DNA of 14,790 bases. Origin: Actinomycetota bacterium (lineage in GTDB: Bacteria; Actinomycetota; Actinomycetes; S36-B12). Position 1 is the first letter of the stretch. Each line of letters opens with the position of its first letter. Where the stretch lies: NCBI GenBank assembly GCA_947472655.1, contig CANJCG010000031.1:1-14790 (forward strand), given 5' to 3'. Under the pieces are notes generated by a model, which was given only the letters and a program-made list of their open reading frames with translations, was not told the DNA's origin and ran no database searches. Both the position numbers and the translations under genes were made by a program. This document shows positions 1 through 5,681 of the stretch, piece after piece.

Positions 1-609
1 CCTCCTGGTGTCACCTGGGTTTCACTGCACCTTGGCTCTGATGGCCAACTCACTGAAAACCCGAACACTTCCGACACGTCAATGGCGTTTGTGAATTCGA
101 ATGGTTCTTTGAAATTTAGGTGGCAGGTGCAGACGGCGTGCGACCTCATTGGGCCAATGACGTTTAATGCCGATGTCAGCCTCGAGGGCACCAGCGATGC
201 GACTTTGTTGGCTGCAGTAAGACTGATTCGCAATGGAATTGAAGTCCCCTTCGAAGGGTCATATGGTTTCGGCCGTGATGTTGTCACCCATGGCTGGCAC
301 CGGCTTGCCCACCGTGAACTCGACTCGGAACTGTCGACCCCTTGGCAACCGGTGCATACCCACTCCAAGGCCGAGCCATTTCGCCCCGGCGAGGTGGTGC
401 CGATAACCGTGGCGCTCTTGCCTGCGGCTACCAGGGTGCGGGCCGGCGATGTCTTGGAACTGGAGCTGCGTTCCCAATGGCTATTCGCGATGAACCCATT
501 TACCGGCCAATTACCAGCGCGCTATGCCACGTCGTCAACCGGTTCGACTCGGTTACACCTAGGTGGCTTGCACTTGGCCGAACTTCGAATTCCCGTGGCT
601 GGGGGCTAA
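1..609 (+). CDS. CocE/NonD-type alpha/beta hydrolase, C-terminal part (5' end outside window)
   Basis: The frame is open from base 1 and ends at TAA 607-609, giving 202 visible residues with no start. What remains is the C-terminal jelly-roll domain (X-Pro dipeptidyl-peptidase C-terminal type) of the CocE/NonD esterase and peptidase family, whose catalytic alpha/beta-hydrolase domain would lie upstream. Family-typical landmarks are the stretch GWHRLAHREL at about residues 98-107, TPWQPVHTH at 113-121, PGEVVP at 129-134 and the AGDVLELEL beta strand at 148-156. The domain shapes the active-site entrance in known members, which hydrolyse acyl esters or amides; the substrate here is unknown. I do not know this gene from the whiB4 neighbourhood of other actinobacteria, so it probably arrived by insertion or rearrangement. 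The ATG at 82 is internal to the domain and is not a start. Confidence 0.82.
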   Translation, partial: PPGVTWVSLHLGSDGQLTENPNTSDTSMAFVNSNGSLKFRWQVQTACDLIGPMTFNADVSLEGTSDATLLAAVRLIRNGIEVPFEGSYGFGRDVVTHGWHRLAHRELDSELSTPWQPVHTHSKAEPFRPGEVVPITVALLPAATRVRAGDVLELELRSQWLFAMNPFTGQLPARYATSSTGSTRLHLGGLHLAELRIPVAGG

Positions 610-730
610 TGGTGTTACCGGAGGGGCTGCGCTGGGGGCCGTCATGAAAATCGTGCAGCCCGCGGTCAAGGGGCGCGCTGATGGTGGATTTGTTGCGGCG
701 ACCGTGAAAGCCGCTCTTGGCATGAACTAA
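605..730 (+). pseudogene. C-terminal remnant of a GatB/YqeY-family gene
   Basis: In frame 2 the bases directly after the hydrolase stop read as the tail of a GatB/YqeY protein and end at TAA 728-730. The visible tail includes GAVMKIVQPAVKGRADGG, followed by VAATVKAAL. The VM-x6-VKGRADGG-x9-L pattern is the hallmark of the YqeY C-terminus; B. subtilis YqeY ends in the same way. About 40 residues remain of a family of roughly 150. The same frame has a TAG at 560-562, so no longer protein exists here. The only ATG, at 644, would give 28 residues without a convincing ribosome binding site. As I recall, other actinobacteria carry yqeY near this locus, so this looks like the stump left where the hydrolase gene was joined. 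Assembly chimerism is the alternative. Confidence 0.68.
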
Positions 731-747
731 GGTCCACATTTTATAGT
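717..747 (+). promoter_or_regulatory. Candidate sigma-A-type promoter upstream of whiB
   Basis: TTGGCA at 717-722 and TATAGT at 742-747 form a -35/-10 pair with a 19-base spacer. Transcription would start near 754. This leaves a 5' leader of about 130 bases holding both dyads described below and a strong ribosome binding site (AAGGGG, 867-872). The -35 lies inside the end of the YqeY remnant. The -10 is also part of a small symmetric element, TTTATA-GT-TATAAA (740-753). The long spacer keeps confidence modest, and TAGATT at 806-811 is a rival -10. Confidence 0.35.
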
Positions 748-759
748 TATAAATGACTA

Positions 760-781
760 GTTCAGAATAGTTCTTCTGAAC
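760..781. promoter_or_regulatory. Perfect 8-bp inverted repeat upstream of whiB
   Basis: GTTCAGAA at 760-767 and TTCTGAAC at 774-781 are exact inverted copies around a 6-base centre. The stem has 3 G-C pairs of 8 and no T-run follows, so it is not a convincing terminator. Its outer GTTC/GAAC half-sites recur in the palindrome five bases downstream, which suggests a regulator-binding array. Confidence 0.45.
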
Positions 782-785
782 CTAT

Positions 786-799
786 TGAACAGCTGTTCA
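786..799. promoter_or_regulatory. Perfect 14-bp palindrome resembling a LexA/SOS box
   Basis: TGAACAGCTGTTCA is its own reverse complement. Its core GAAC-N4-GTTC has the layout of the Gram-positive and actinobacterial LexA (DinR) box. The usual flanking CG pairs are replaced by T and A, and the central bases fit the consensus only partly. It lies about 90 bases before the whiB start. LexA control is an inference; another dimeric regulator using GTTC/GAAC half-sites would explain it equally well. Confidence 0.42.
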
Positions 800-881
800 C
801 CTGCGTAGATTTACTCAGTCGGATATAGGGACGGATCACCGTAAAACGGGCAGATTCGTAGGATTTAAGGGGCCATTCGGA

Positions 882-1184
882 ATGAGTGTTGATAGTGACT
901 GGGCAGCAAACGCAGCTTGTAAGACCTCTGATCCGGATACTTTGTTTGTGCAAGGAGCAGCACAAAATCGCGCGAAGGCAATTTGTTCAGGCTGCGTTGT
1001 TCGCACCGAATGTTTGTCCGATGCACTCGACAACCGCGTTGAATTTGGCGTCTGGGGTGGCATGACCGAACGCGAACGTCGCGCGTTGCTTCGCCGCCGC
1101 CCAAATGTTGCGTCCTGGAGTGTGCTGCTGCAAAACGCGAGCGATGATTTTGCTCGCGGCACCGCCGTATCCCGCGTTTCCTAG
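882..1184 (+). CDS. wblA: WhiB-family Fe-S regulator, WblA/WhiB4 type
   Basis: A 100-residue WhiB-like (Wbl) transcription factor, an actinobacteria-specific family that binds a redox- and nitric-oxide-sensitive [4Fe-4S] cluster and acts with the principal sigma factor or on DNA. All four cluster ligands are present as C13, C35, C38 and C44 (C-x21-C-x2-C-x5-C). The G[VI]WGG turn is at residues 56-60, and a basic ERRALLRRR segment at 65-73 matches the DNA- or sigma-contacting tail. Adjacency to the paired ArsA-like ATPases identifies it with S. coelicolor wblA and M. tuberculosis whiB4. Those proteins influence sporulation and oxidative stress genes respectively. The ATG is supported by AAGGGG at 867-872, nine bases upstream. 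Its TAG stop overlaps the opposing ATPase stop within the tetranucleotide CTAG (1181-1184). Confidence 0.95.
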   Translation: MSVDSDWAANAACKTSDPDTLFVQGAAQNRAKAICSGCVVRTECLSDALDNRVEFGVWGGMTERERRALLRRRPNVASWSVLLQNASDDFARGTAVSRVS

Positions 1185-2341
1185 TCTGCGAGAAGTTCAC
1201 CAATTGCCCGTAGCCCACTGAGGTCGTGCACATCTTGCGGTAACGCAACCACCGTCACTACAGGGACGCCTGGATGGGCGGATGTAAATCTTGCAGCAAC
1301 GTCTTGTTGGCGTTGCACCATGGCAGCACGCTCAGAATGAAGTTCAAGTAATGCTGCGGCGCACTTCTGGTTTGCATCGCCAAGTTCGAGAACCTCGACC
1401 GCGGCCAAGGCCTGCTCCCGAGAAACCGCAGCTAAGGTCACTTCTTGCACCCGATTCAGCACGAGTCCAGCAAGTGGCATCGAATCGGCGTGTAACCGCT
1501 CAACGAAATACGACGCTTCCCGAAGCGCGTCAGGTTCGGGTGCAGCGATTACGACGAACGAGGTATGTGAATCCTTCAACAACGCATAGGTGGCATCGGC
1601 CCGTTCGCGAAAGCCCCCGAATGTTGAATCGATAGCTGTGACGAAAGCTCCGACATCATTCAAGACTTGAGAGCCAAGAATCTTTGACAAGGCACTTGTG
1701 AAAAAACCGAAACCGACTGCAGCGAGTTTTCCTATTCCTCTACTAGCGCCTCTTGCAGGTGCAACCAGAATACGAATGAATTTTCCATCCAAAAATGAAC
1801 CCAACCGAGCAGGTGCGTCAAGGAAATCGAGCGCACTTCTCGATGGCGGGGTATCCACCACGATTAAATCCCAAGTTCCTTGACTTCGAGCCTGCGCATG
1901 CAGCTGCCCAAGTTTTTCCATAGCCATGTATTCCTGAGTCCCAGCAAAGGAAGAAGACAGGGATTGATAAAACGGATTCTCTAAAATTTGTTGTGCGCGC
2001 TCGGGATCAGAATGAGCTTCGACGACTTCATCGAAGGTTCGTTTCATGTCAAGCATCATTGCGTCTAGAGAGCCGGAGCCTTCACGTTGTTCAATGCCGA
2101 CAACCCGACGTGGCGTATTGTCCAGAGTTTCAACTCCCAACGCTTGTGCAAGCCTTCGTGCGGGATCGATGGTGAGGACGCACACTTTGCGACCATGTTC
2201 TGCCGCACGTAAGGCGAGTGCGGCTGCAGCAGTGGTTTTTCCTACACCGCCAGCGCCGGTGCACACGATGATGTGAATATTTGTGTTGAGAACGATCGTA
2301 TCAATATCAAAGATTGGAGCATCAATTTTGAATGCACTCAT
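1181..2341 (-). CDS. ArsA/Get3-like ATPase, second subunit (Rv3680/BagB type)
   Basis: A 386-residue SIMIBI-class P-loop ATPase of the ArsA/Get3 (TRC40) family. The Walker A loop is GAGGVGKTT at residues 29-37. The A-loop region LTIDPARRLAQALG follows at about 56-69, and VVDTPPS is the switch motif. The loop has alanine where deviant Walker A motifs carry the signature lysine (GKGG), so it would need a partner subunit to supply that residue. The upstream gene encodes such a partner. Length and sequence resemble M. tuberculosis Rv3680, studied with Rv3679 as Get3-like BagB/BagA. Proposed roles include tail-anchored protein handling or stress and metabolite tolerance; no substrate can be read here. 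The ATG overlaps the upstream stop (ATGA, 2341-2338), indicating translational coupling. The 3' end meets whiB head-on at CTAG. Confidence 0.9.
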   Translation of the reverse strand: MSAFKIDAPIFDIDTIVLNTNIHIIVCTGAGGVGKTTAAAALALRAAEHGRKVCVLTIDPARRLAQALGVETLDNTPRRVVGIEQREGSGSLDAMMLDMKRTFDEVVEAHSDPERAQQILENPFYQSLSSSFAGTQEYMAMEKLGQLHAQARSQGTWDLIVVDTPPSRSALDFLDAPARLGSFLDGKFIRILVAPARGASRGIGKLAAVGFGFFTSALSKILGSQVLNDVGAFVTAIDSTFGGFRERADATYALLKDSHTSFVVIAAPEPDALREASYFVERLHADSMPLAGLVLNRVQEVTLAAVSREQALAAVEVLELGDANQKCAAALLELHSERAAMVQRQQDVAARFTSAHPGVPVVTVVALPQDVHDLSGLRAIGELLAD

Positions 2342-3321
2342 CGCACACCCTCGTCATACATGACCTCAGCAAGTGCATACAAACTCCCAAGGTCAATCCC
2401 TCGGGTCAGGTAAGGCAACGTGATTGTTGGAATGTTCAACTCGTCAATTCGCGTGCGCTCGCGTGCTTCCAAATCAGCGCGCAACACATGATCGTTTGCT
2501 TCTTGTAGCAAGCCAGCCGCTAAAACATCAGCGGATTGACGGATACCCGCTTGGATGGCGGCTTCGCTGATTTTCTTGATTGCCAACGTCCCTTTGCGCA
2601 CCTTCGCACTTTGTTTTTGATCAAGAATTGGATTTCTCGTCATGTTCACAAAGACAGCGCCGGCGGGAAGATTTACTCGCTGAAGCTCATAGAGGCCATC
2701 GATAGTTTCTTGCACTGGCATTTCTTCAAGAAGGGTTACTAAGTGAACTGAAGTCTGTGGCGAACTGATCACGCCCATCACCATTTCGGCATGGCGATGA
2801 ATCGGTCCAGTCTTGGCAAGTGAAGAGACCTGAGCCGTCACGTTGAGAAATTGGGCAATGCGACCAGTTGGTGGGGCATCAATCACTACGGCGTCATAAG
2901 CATTCGCCGTGCGTTTGGTTTTACGGCGCACTAGCTCGCAGGCTTTTCCGGTGAGCAACACATCGCGTAGTCCGGGCGCCAGTGTTGTGGCGAAATCAAT
3001 GGCCCCCATTTTGCGGAGGGCTGAGCCGGCTCGACCAAGGTTATAAAAGGTTGCAAGGTAATCAACGAGGGCATCTTCGGCATCAACAGCAATCGCCCAC
3101 ACCTCGCCGTCACCCGGCGCGATCGCAATTCGGCGCTCTTCATAGGGAAGGGGAGCAGTGTCAAAAAGTTGAGCGATGCCCTGGCGTCCTTCCACTTCCA
3201 TGAGCAAAGTTCGCTTGCCGTCACGGGCTAAATTGATTGCAAGGGCGGCGGCAACGGTGGTCTTACCGGAACCGCCTTTGCCGGAAACCACGTGCAATGC
3301 GGTGTCCGACCAATTGACCAT
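2338..3321 (-). CDS. ArsA/Get3-like ATPase, first subunit (Rv3679/BagA type)
   Basis: A 327-residue ArsA/Get3-like ATPase and the first gene of a two-gene operon. It has the full deviant Walker A motif GKGGSGKT at residues 14-21, with signature lysine K15. MEVEGRQGIAQLFD follows at 41-54 and the switch motif DAPPTGR at 148-154. The C-terminus, LGSLYALAEVMYDEGVR, is near-identical in pattern to Rv3679. I chose ATG 3321 over the longer open frame to 3435 because TACGCT sits exactly six bases upstream (3333-3328), as in a leaderless transcript. The extension would also lie antisense across a conserved small gene, and homology begins at this methionine. GGAGGA touches the ATG, too close to be a normal ribosome binding site. 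This subunit probably pairs with the downstream one as a heterodimer, this being an inference from the complementary motifs. Confidence 0.9.
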   Translation of the reverse strand: MVNWSDTALHVVSGKGGSGKTTVAAALAINLARDGKRTLLMEVEGRQGIAQLFDTAPLPYEERRIAIAPGDGEVWAIAVDAEDALVDYLATFYNLGRAGSALRKMGAIDFATTLAPGLRDVLLTGKACELVRRKTKRTANAYDAVVIDAPPTGRIAQFLNVTAQVSSLAKTGPIHRHAEMVMGVISSPQTSVHLVTLLEEMPVQETIDGLYELQRVNLPAGAVFVNMTRNPILDQKQSAKVRKGTLAIKKISEAAIQAGIRQSADVLAAGLLQEANDHVLRADLEARERTRIDELNIPTITLPYLTRGIDLGSLYALAEVMYDEGVR

Positions 3322-3327
3322 TCCTCC

Positions 3328-3333
3328 AGCGTA
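3328..3333 (-). promoter_or_regulatory. Leaderless -10 element of the ATPase operon
   Basis: TACGCT (minus strand, 3333-3328) fits the actinobacterial TANNNT -10 and lies six bases before ATG 3321, so transcription would begin at or next to the start codon. No good TTGAC-type -35 is visible; a palindrome occupies that position. Confidence 0.5.
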
Positions 3334-3348
3334 ATCCGAGGAGCCGCA

Positions 3349-3358
3349 CGACGCGTCG
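3349..3358. promoter_or_regulatory. 10-bp palindrome at the shared -35 position of a divergent promoter
   Basis: CGACGCGTCG is self-complementary. It lies 15 bases upstream of the ATPase operon -10 and 11 bases upstream of the -10 of the opposite operon, so a bound protein would touch the -35 zone of both. Neither promoter shows a recognisable -35, which fits an activator or a shared operator. A CpG-rich 10-mer could also arise by chance. Confidence 0.35.
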
Positions 3359-3369
3359 GTCGCTATCGC

Positions 3370-3375
3370 TAGGGT
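3370..3375 (+). promoter_or_regulatory. Leaderless -10 element of the DUF4177/RidA operon
   Basis: TAGGGT fits TANNNT and is six bases before ATG 3382. The AGGG inside it could instead act as a ribosome binding site at seven bases' spacing, so this is the least certain of the six leaderless candidates. Confidence 0.4.
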
Positions 3376-3381
3376 CAGATC

Positions 3382-3540
3382 ATGACTAAATGGGAATACG
3401 CCACCGCGCCGCTTCTGATCCACGCCACCAAGCAAATCCTTGATAATTGGGGGATTGACGGCTGGGAATTAGTGCAGGTTGTTCCGGGGCAAACTGCTGA
3501 ACAACTTGTGGCCTATTTCAAGCGCCCGATCGCCGGATAA
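3382..3540 (+). CDS. Small DUF4177-like protein (52 aa, Rv3678A type)
   Basis: A 52-residue protein starting MTKWEYATAP and ending AYFKRPIAG. It has the compact W-E-Y ... ILDNWGIDGWELVQV ... AYFKRP arrangement of the DUF4177 fold and of the short conserved actinobacterial protein annotated next to Rv3678c in M. tuberculosis. Conserved aromatics are W4, Y6, W23, W28 and Y45. No signal peptide or membrane segment is visible. It is the first gene of the plus-strand operon: the RidA start follows 13 bases after its stop. Codon use looks like its neighbours and the frame is intact, so it is a real gene that would be missed by a length cut-off. Its function is unknown. The strict linkage to RidA and the ATPase pair suggests a role in the same process, which is inference. 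Confidence 0.85.
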   Translation: MTKWEYATAPLLIHATKQILDNWGIDGWELVQVVPGQTAEQLVAYFKRPIAG

Positions 3541-3553
3541 GGAGAATCTCTTC

Positions 3554-4015
3554 ATGAGTGTTGAAAGTCGTTTGGCAGAGATTGGCCTGACCCTTCCTGA
3601 GATCGCTGTGCCCGTTGCGGCGTATGTACCTGCGGTGCGCACCGGAAACCTGATTTTCTTGTCAGGCCAACTGCCGATGGTCGAAGGAGCTTTGCCGATG
3701 ACCGGCAAAGTGGGCGGCACAGTCACACCCGAAGAAGCACACGAACTTGCAAAAATTTGTGCGCTCAATGGAATTGCCGCGATTAAGGGTCTGATTGGCG
3801 ACCTCGAGAAGGTTGTTCGTATCGTGAAGGTCACCGGGTTTGTCGCGAGCGTGCCTGAGTTCGTGTCTGCACCGATTGTGGTCAATGGAGCGAGCAACGT
3901 TTTGTTGCAGGCTTTCGGCGACAAGGGTGTGCATGCTCGTTCCTCACTTGGTGTCGCCGCACTTCCACTTGACGCACCTGTCGAGGTTGAACTCATTGTC
4001 GAGGTCACCGAGTAG
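3554..4015 (+). CDS. RidA/YjgF/YER057c/UK114-family protein (Rv3678c type)
   Basis: A 153-residue RidA-superfamily protein. Characterised RidA members are trimers that hydrolyse reactive enamine/imine intermediates released by PLP enzymes. The family core is visible: VRTGNLIFLSGQLP at residues 28-41, a central helix with ALNGIAAIKG, then VTGFVASVPEF at 93-103. The C-terminal HARSSLGVAALPLDAPVEVE motif contains R129, equivalent to the carboxylate-binding arginine (R105) of canonical RidA. An N-terminal extension of about 20 residues (LAEIGLTLPE) is typical of the Rv3678c-like clade. ATG 3554 is chosen because AAGGAG at 3539-3544 lies nine bases upstream; the open frame back to 3479 overlaps the preceding gene. 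The stop shares one base with the NUDIX GTG start (TAGTG, 4013-4017), so the two are coupled. Enzymatic imine deaminase activity is plausible but unproven. Confidence 0.92.
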   Translation: MSVESRLAEIGLTLPEIAVPVAAYVPAVRTGNLIFLSGQLPMVEGALPMTGKVGGTVTPEEAHELAKICALNGIAAIKGLIGDLEKVVRIVKVTGFVASVPEFVSAPIVVNGASNVLLQAFGDKGVHARSSLGVAALPLDAPVEVELIVEVTE

Positions 4016-4788
4016 TGACGCGCGAGTTTCCCGAGCACACGTTACAACGGGCTCGAGAATTAGCAACCGGTCAAGCCACGTGGCGCCCGGTCACACCTCG
4101 ATCGGCCGCAACTGTTCTTCTGCTGCGAGAGACTGATCAAGGTTTGCAGACCTACATGATGTGTCGAGCCAGCACGATGGCTTTCGCTGCCAATGCCTAT
4201 GTGTTTCCTGGCGGCCGTCTTGATCCGCAAGATTTAGAACGTGGCGAAGCACTTGACTTAGGCGAAGCGAATTTAGCCACGCTCTCATTACGGATGAGTG
4301 CTGATCTCCAAGAGACACGGGGTCTACTGATTTGTGCTGTCCGTGAGCTAGAGGAAGAAGCGGGTGTGGTGTTAGATCCGCATTCGCTGGTTCTTTTGGA
4401 CCACTGGGTGACTCCCGAGTGGGAGATGTTGCGGTATGACGTTCGCTTTTTCATCGCACATATGCCGCAAGATCAAACAGCAGAGCCGCACGGTACCGAA
4501 GCTGTAGAAGCCCGTTGGATTGCACCTGCTGATGCGATCACAGAAGCAAATCAAGGAAACATGTTGCTCATGGCACCAACACGTGCCGCTCTTGTTCATC
4601 TCCTTAAACATTCGCAGATTGCAACGCTGGTGGCCGAAACTGATGCCCGCGACATTGTGCCTCGGATGGATCGCTTACATATTGACGAAAATGGCCGTGA
4701 GCATTGGGCGATTGTTCACGACCGCACCGGCGAACTGCTTGAACTTGATCGCCCGGTACCTCCAGTTGAAACTCGGCAGAATTCATGA
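4015..4788 (+). CDS. NUDIX hydrolase with split Nudix box (NUDT19-like)
   Basis: A 257-residue NUDIX-fold protein that starts with GTG overlapping the RidA stop and ends overlapping the next ATG (ATGA, 4785-4788). The Nudix box is present but interrupted. The glycine half is FPGGRLDP at residues 64-71, and the catalytic helix R110-E-L-E-E-E-A-G-V118 comes about 40 residues later, instead of the usual GX5EX7RE spacing. This split box is typical of the NUDT19-like subgroup, some of whose members cleave CoA derivatives. The metal-binding glutamates E111, E114 and E115 are intact. The following EWEMLRYDVRFFIAHMP stretch and EARWIAP also fit the family. Substrate is not determined by the sequence. 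The position inside the RidA/metallo-hydrolase operon suggests a housekeeping or detoxification role. Confidence 0.88.
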   Translation: MTREFPEHTLQRARELATGQATWRPVTPRSAATVLLLRETDQGLQTYMMCRASTMAFAANAYVFPGGRLDPQDLERGEALDLGEANLATLSLRMSADLQETRGLLICAVRELEEEAGVVLDPHSLVLLDHWVTPEWEMLRYDVRFFIAHMPQDQTAEPHGTEAVEARWIAPADAITEANQGNMLLMAPTRAALVHLLKHSQIATLVAETDARDIVPRMDRLHIDENGREHWAIVHDRTGELLELDRPVPPVETRQNS

Positions 4789-5681
4789 GCGGGCGCCCGC
4801 TTCCCTACATCGGTTCCCGCGATGATTGGGAAGGCGGATCAGTAACCCAAAGTGCTGTGTGCGTATTGGCGCATAACGCTGGCGCTTGGACTCTTGATGG
4901 AACGAACACCTGGCTGCTTCATGTTCCTGACACTTCAAAATGCATCGTCATCGATCCAGGGCCAGACGAGAAAAGTCATTTCAAAGCGATCCTTGCCGCT
5001 GCGCGACTACGCGACTGCGAGGTCGGAGCAGTGATCTTGACCCATGGTCACTCGGATCATTCCGCAGGGGCGAAATCTCTAGCCGAACTCACCAAAACCA
5101 AGGTGCGCGCACTGGATCCAAAGTTCCAACTCGGTGACGAAGGCCTCGCTGATGGAGATGTCATCACTATCGGTGAAACCGAGCTTCGGGTATTGGCCAC
5201 CCCCGGACATTCTTTGGACAGTATGAGTTTCTTGTTACCGCATGACGGAACTTTGTTAACGGGAGACACCGTTTTAGGTCGAGGAACTGCAGTGATAACA
5301 ATGCCAGATGGAGACCTCGGCGCTTATTTCGAAAGCTTAGAACGATTGAAAGAACAGGTTGCTACACATAATGTTTCTTGGCTATTACCAGGTCACGGCC
5401 CAGCACTTTCTGGTCCAAATGACATTCTCAATTCCTATGTTGAGCACCGCATTGCAAGGCTTGCTGAAGTTCGTGAAGTAGTTAAAGCCGGAGCCGTTAC
5501 CTCAACAGATGTTTTAGACATTGTGTATGCCGATACGCCGGAGAAACTCAAAGGAGCAGCACGACAATCAGTGAAAGCCCAATTAGCGTACTTAATGCAT
5601 CTAGGTGAGTTCACCACAGATGAGGATTTAACGAGCCCGCTTGCCGAGACGCTCGACGTCAAGGATGAGAACTTGGCGTGA
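4785..5681 (+). CDS. Metallo-beta-lactamase-fold hydrolase (LACTB2/Rv3677c type)
   Basis: A 298-residue MBL-fold protein. The zinc site is complete: HGHSDH at residues 87-92, H142 in TPGHS, D161 in LTGDTVLG, and H204 in LPGHGP. The N-terminus contains NAGAWTLDGTNTWLL, typical of the LACTB2-like subgroup. After residue 210 comes a helical C-terminal domain with RIARLAEVREVV and LKGAARQSVKAQLAYLMHLGE, the winged-helix-like tail of that subgroup. Human LACTB2 is a ribonuclease, while bacterial members are mostly unassigned, so RNA or thioester substrates are both possible. It is the last gene of the operon and translationally coupled to the NUDIX gene. Its final 54 bases are antisense to the 3' end of crp, with no room for a terminator before crp coding sequence. 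Confidence 0.9.
   Translation: MSGRPLPYIGSRDDWEGGSVTQSAVCVLAHNAGAWTLDGTNTWLLHVPDTSKCIVIDPGPDEKSHFKAILAAARLRDCEVGAVILTHGHSDHSAGAKSLAELTKTKVRALDPKFQLGDEGLADGDVITIGETELRVLATPGHSLDSMSFLLPHDGTLLTGDTVLGRGTAVITMPDGDLGAYFESLERLKEQVATHNVSWLLPGHGPALSGPNDILNSYVEHRIARLAEVREVVKAGAVTSTDVLDIVYADTPEKLKGAARQSVKAQLAYLMHLGEFTTDEDLTSPLAETLDVKDENLA

Noticed and set aside
760..781. Inverted repeat as an intrinsic terminator for the upstream hydrolase/YqeY remnant
   Set aside because: The stem is weak (3 G-C of 8) and no U-tract follows; half-sites shared with the next palindrome favour a binding site.
836..1248. Long open frames antisense to whiB
   Set aside because: They mirror a clear WhiB gene with all four cysteines; no ribosome binding site or family similarity.
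3322..3435. N-terminal extension of the first ATPase gene to a start at 3435
   Set aside because: It would be antisense to the conserved 52-residue gene, lacks family similarity, and a well-placed leaderless -10 points to ATG 3321.
3479..3553. RidA start upstream of 3554
   Set aside because: The frame runs inside the preceding small gene, and AAGGAG is correctly spaced only for ATG 3554.
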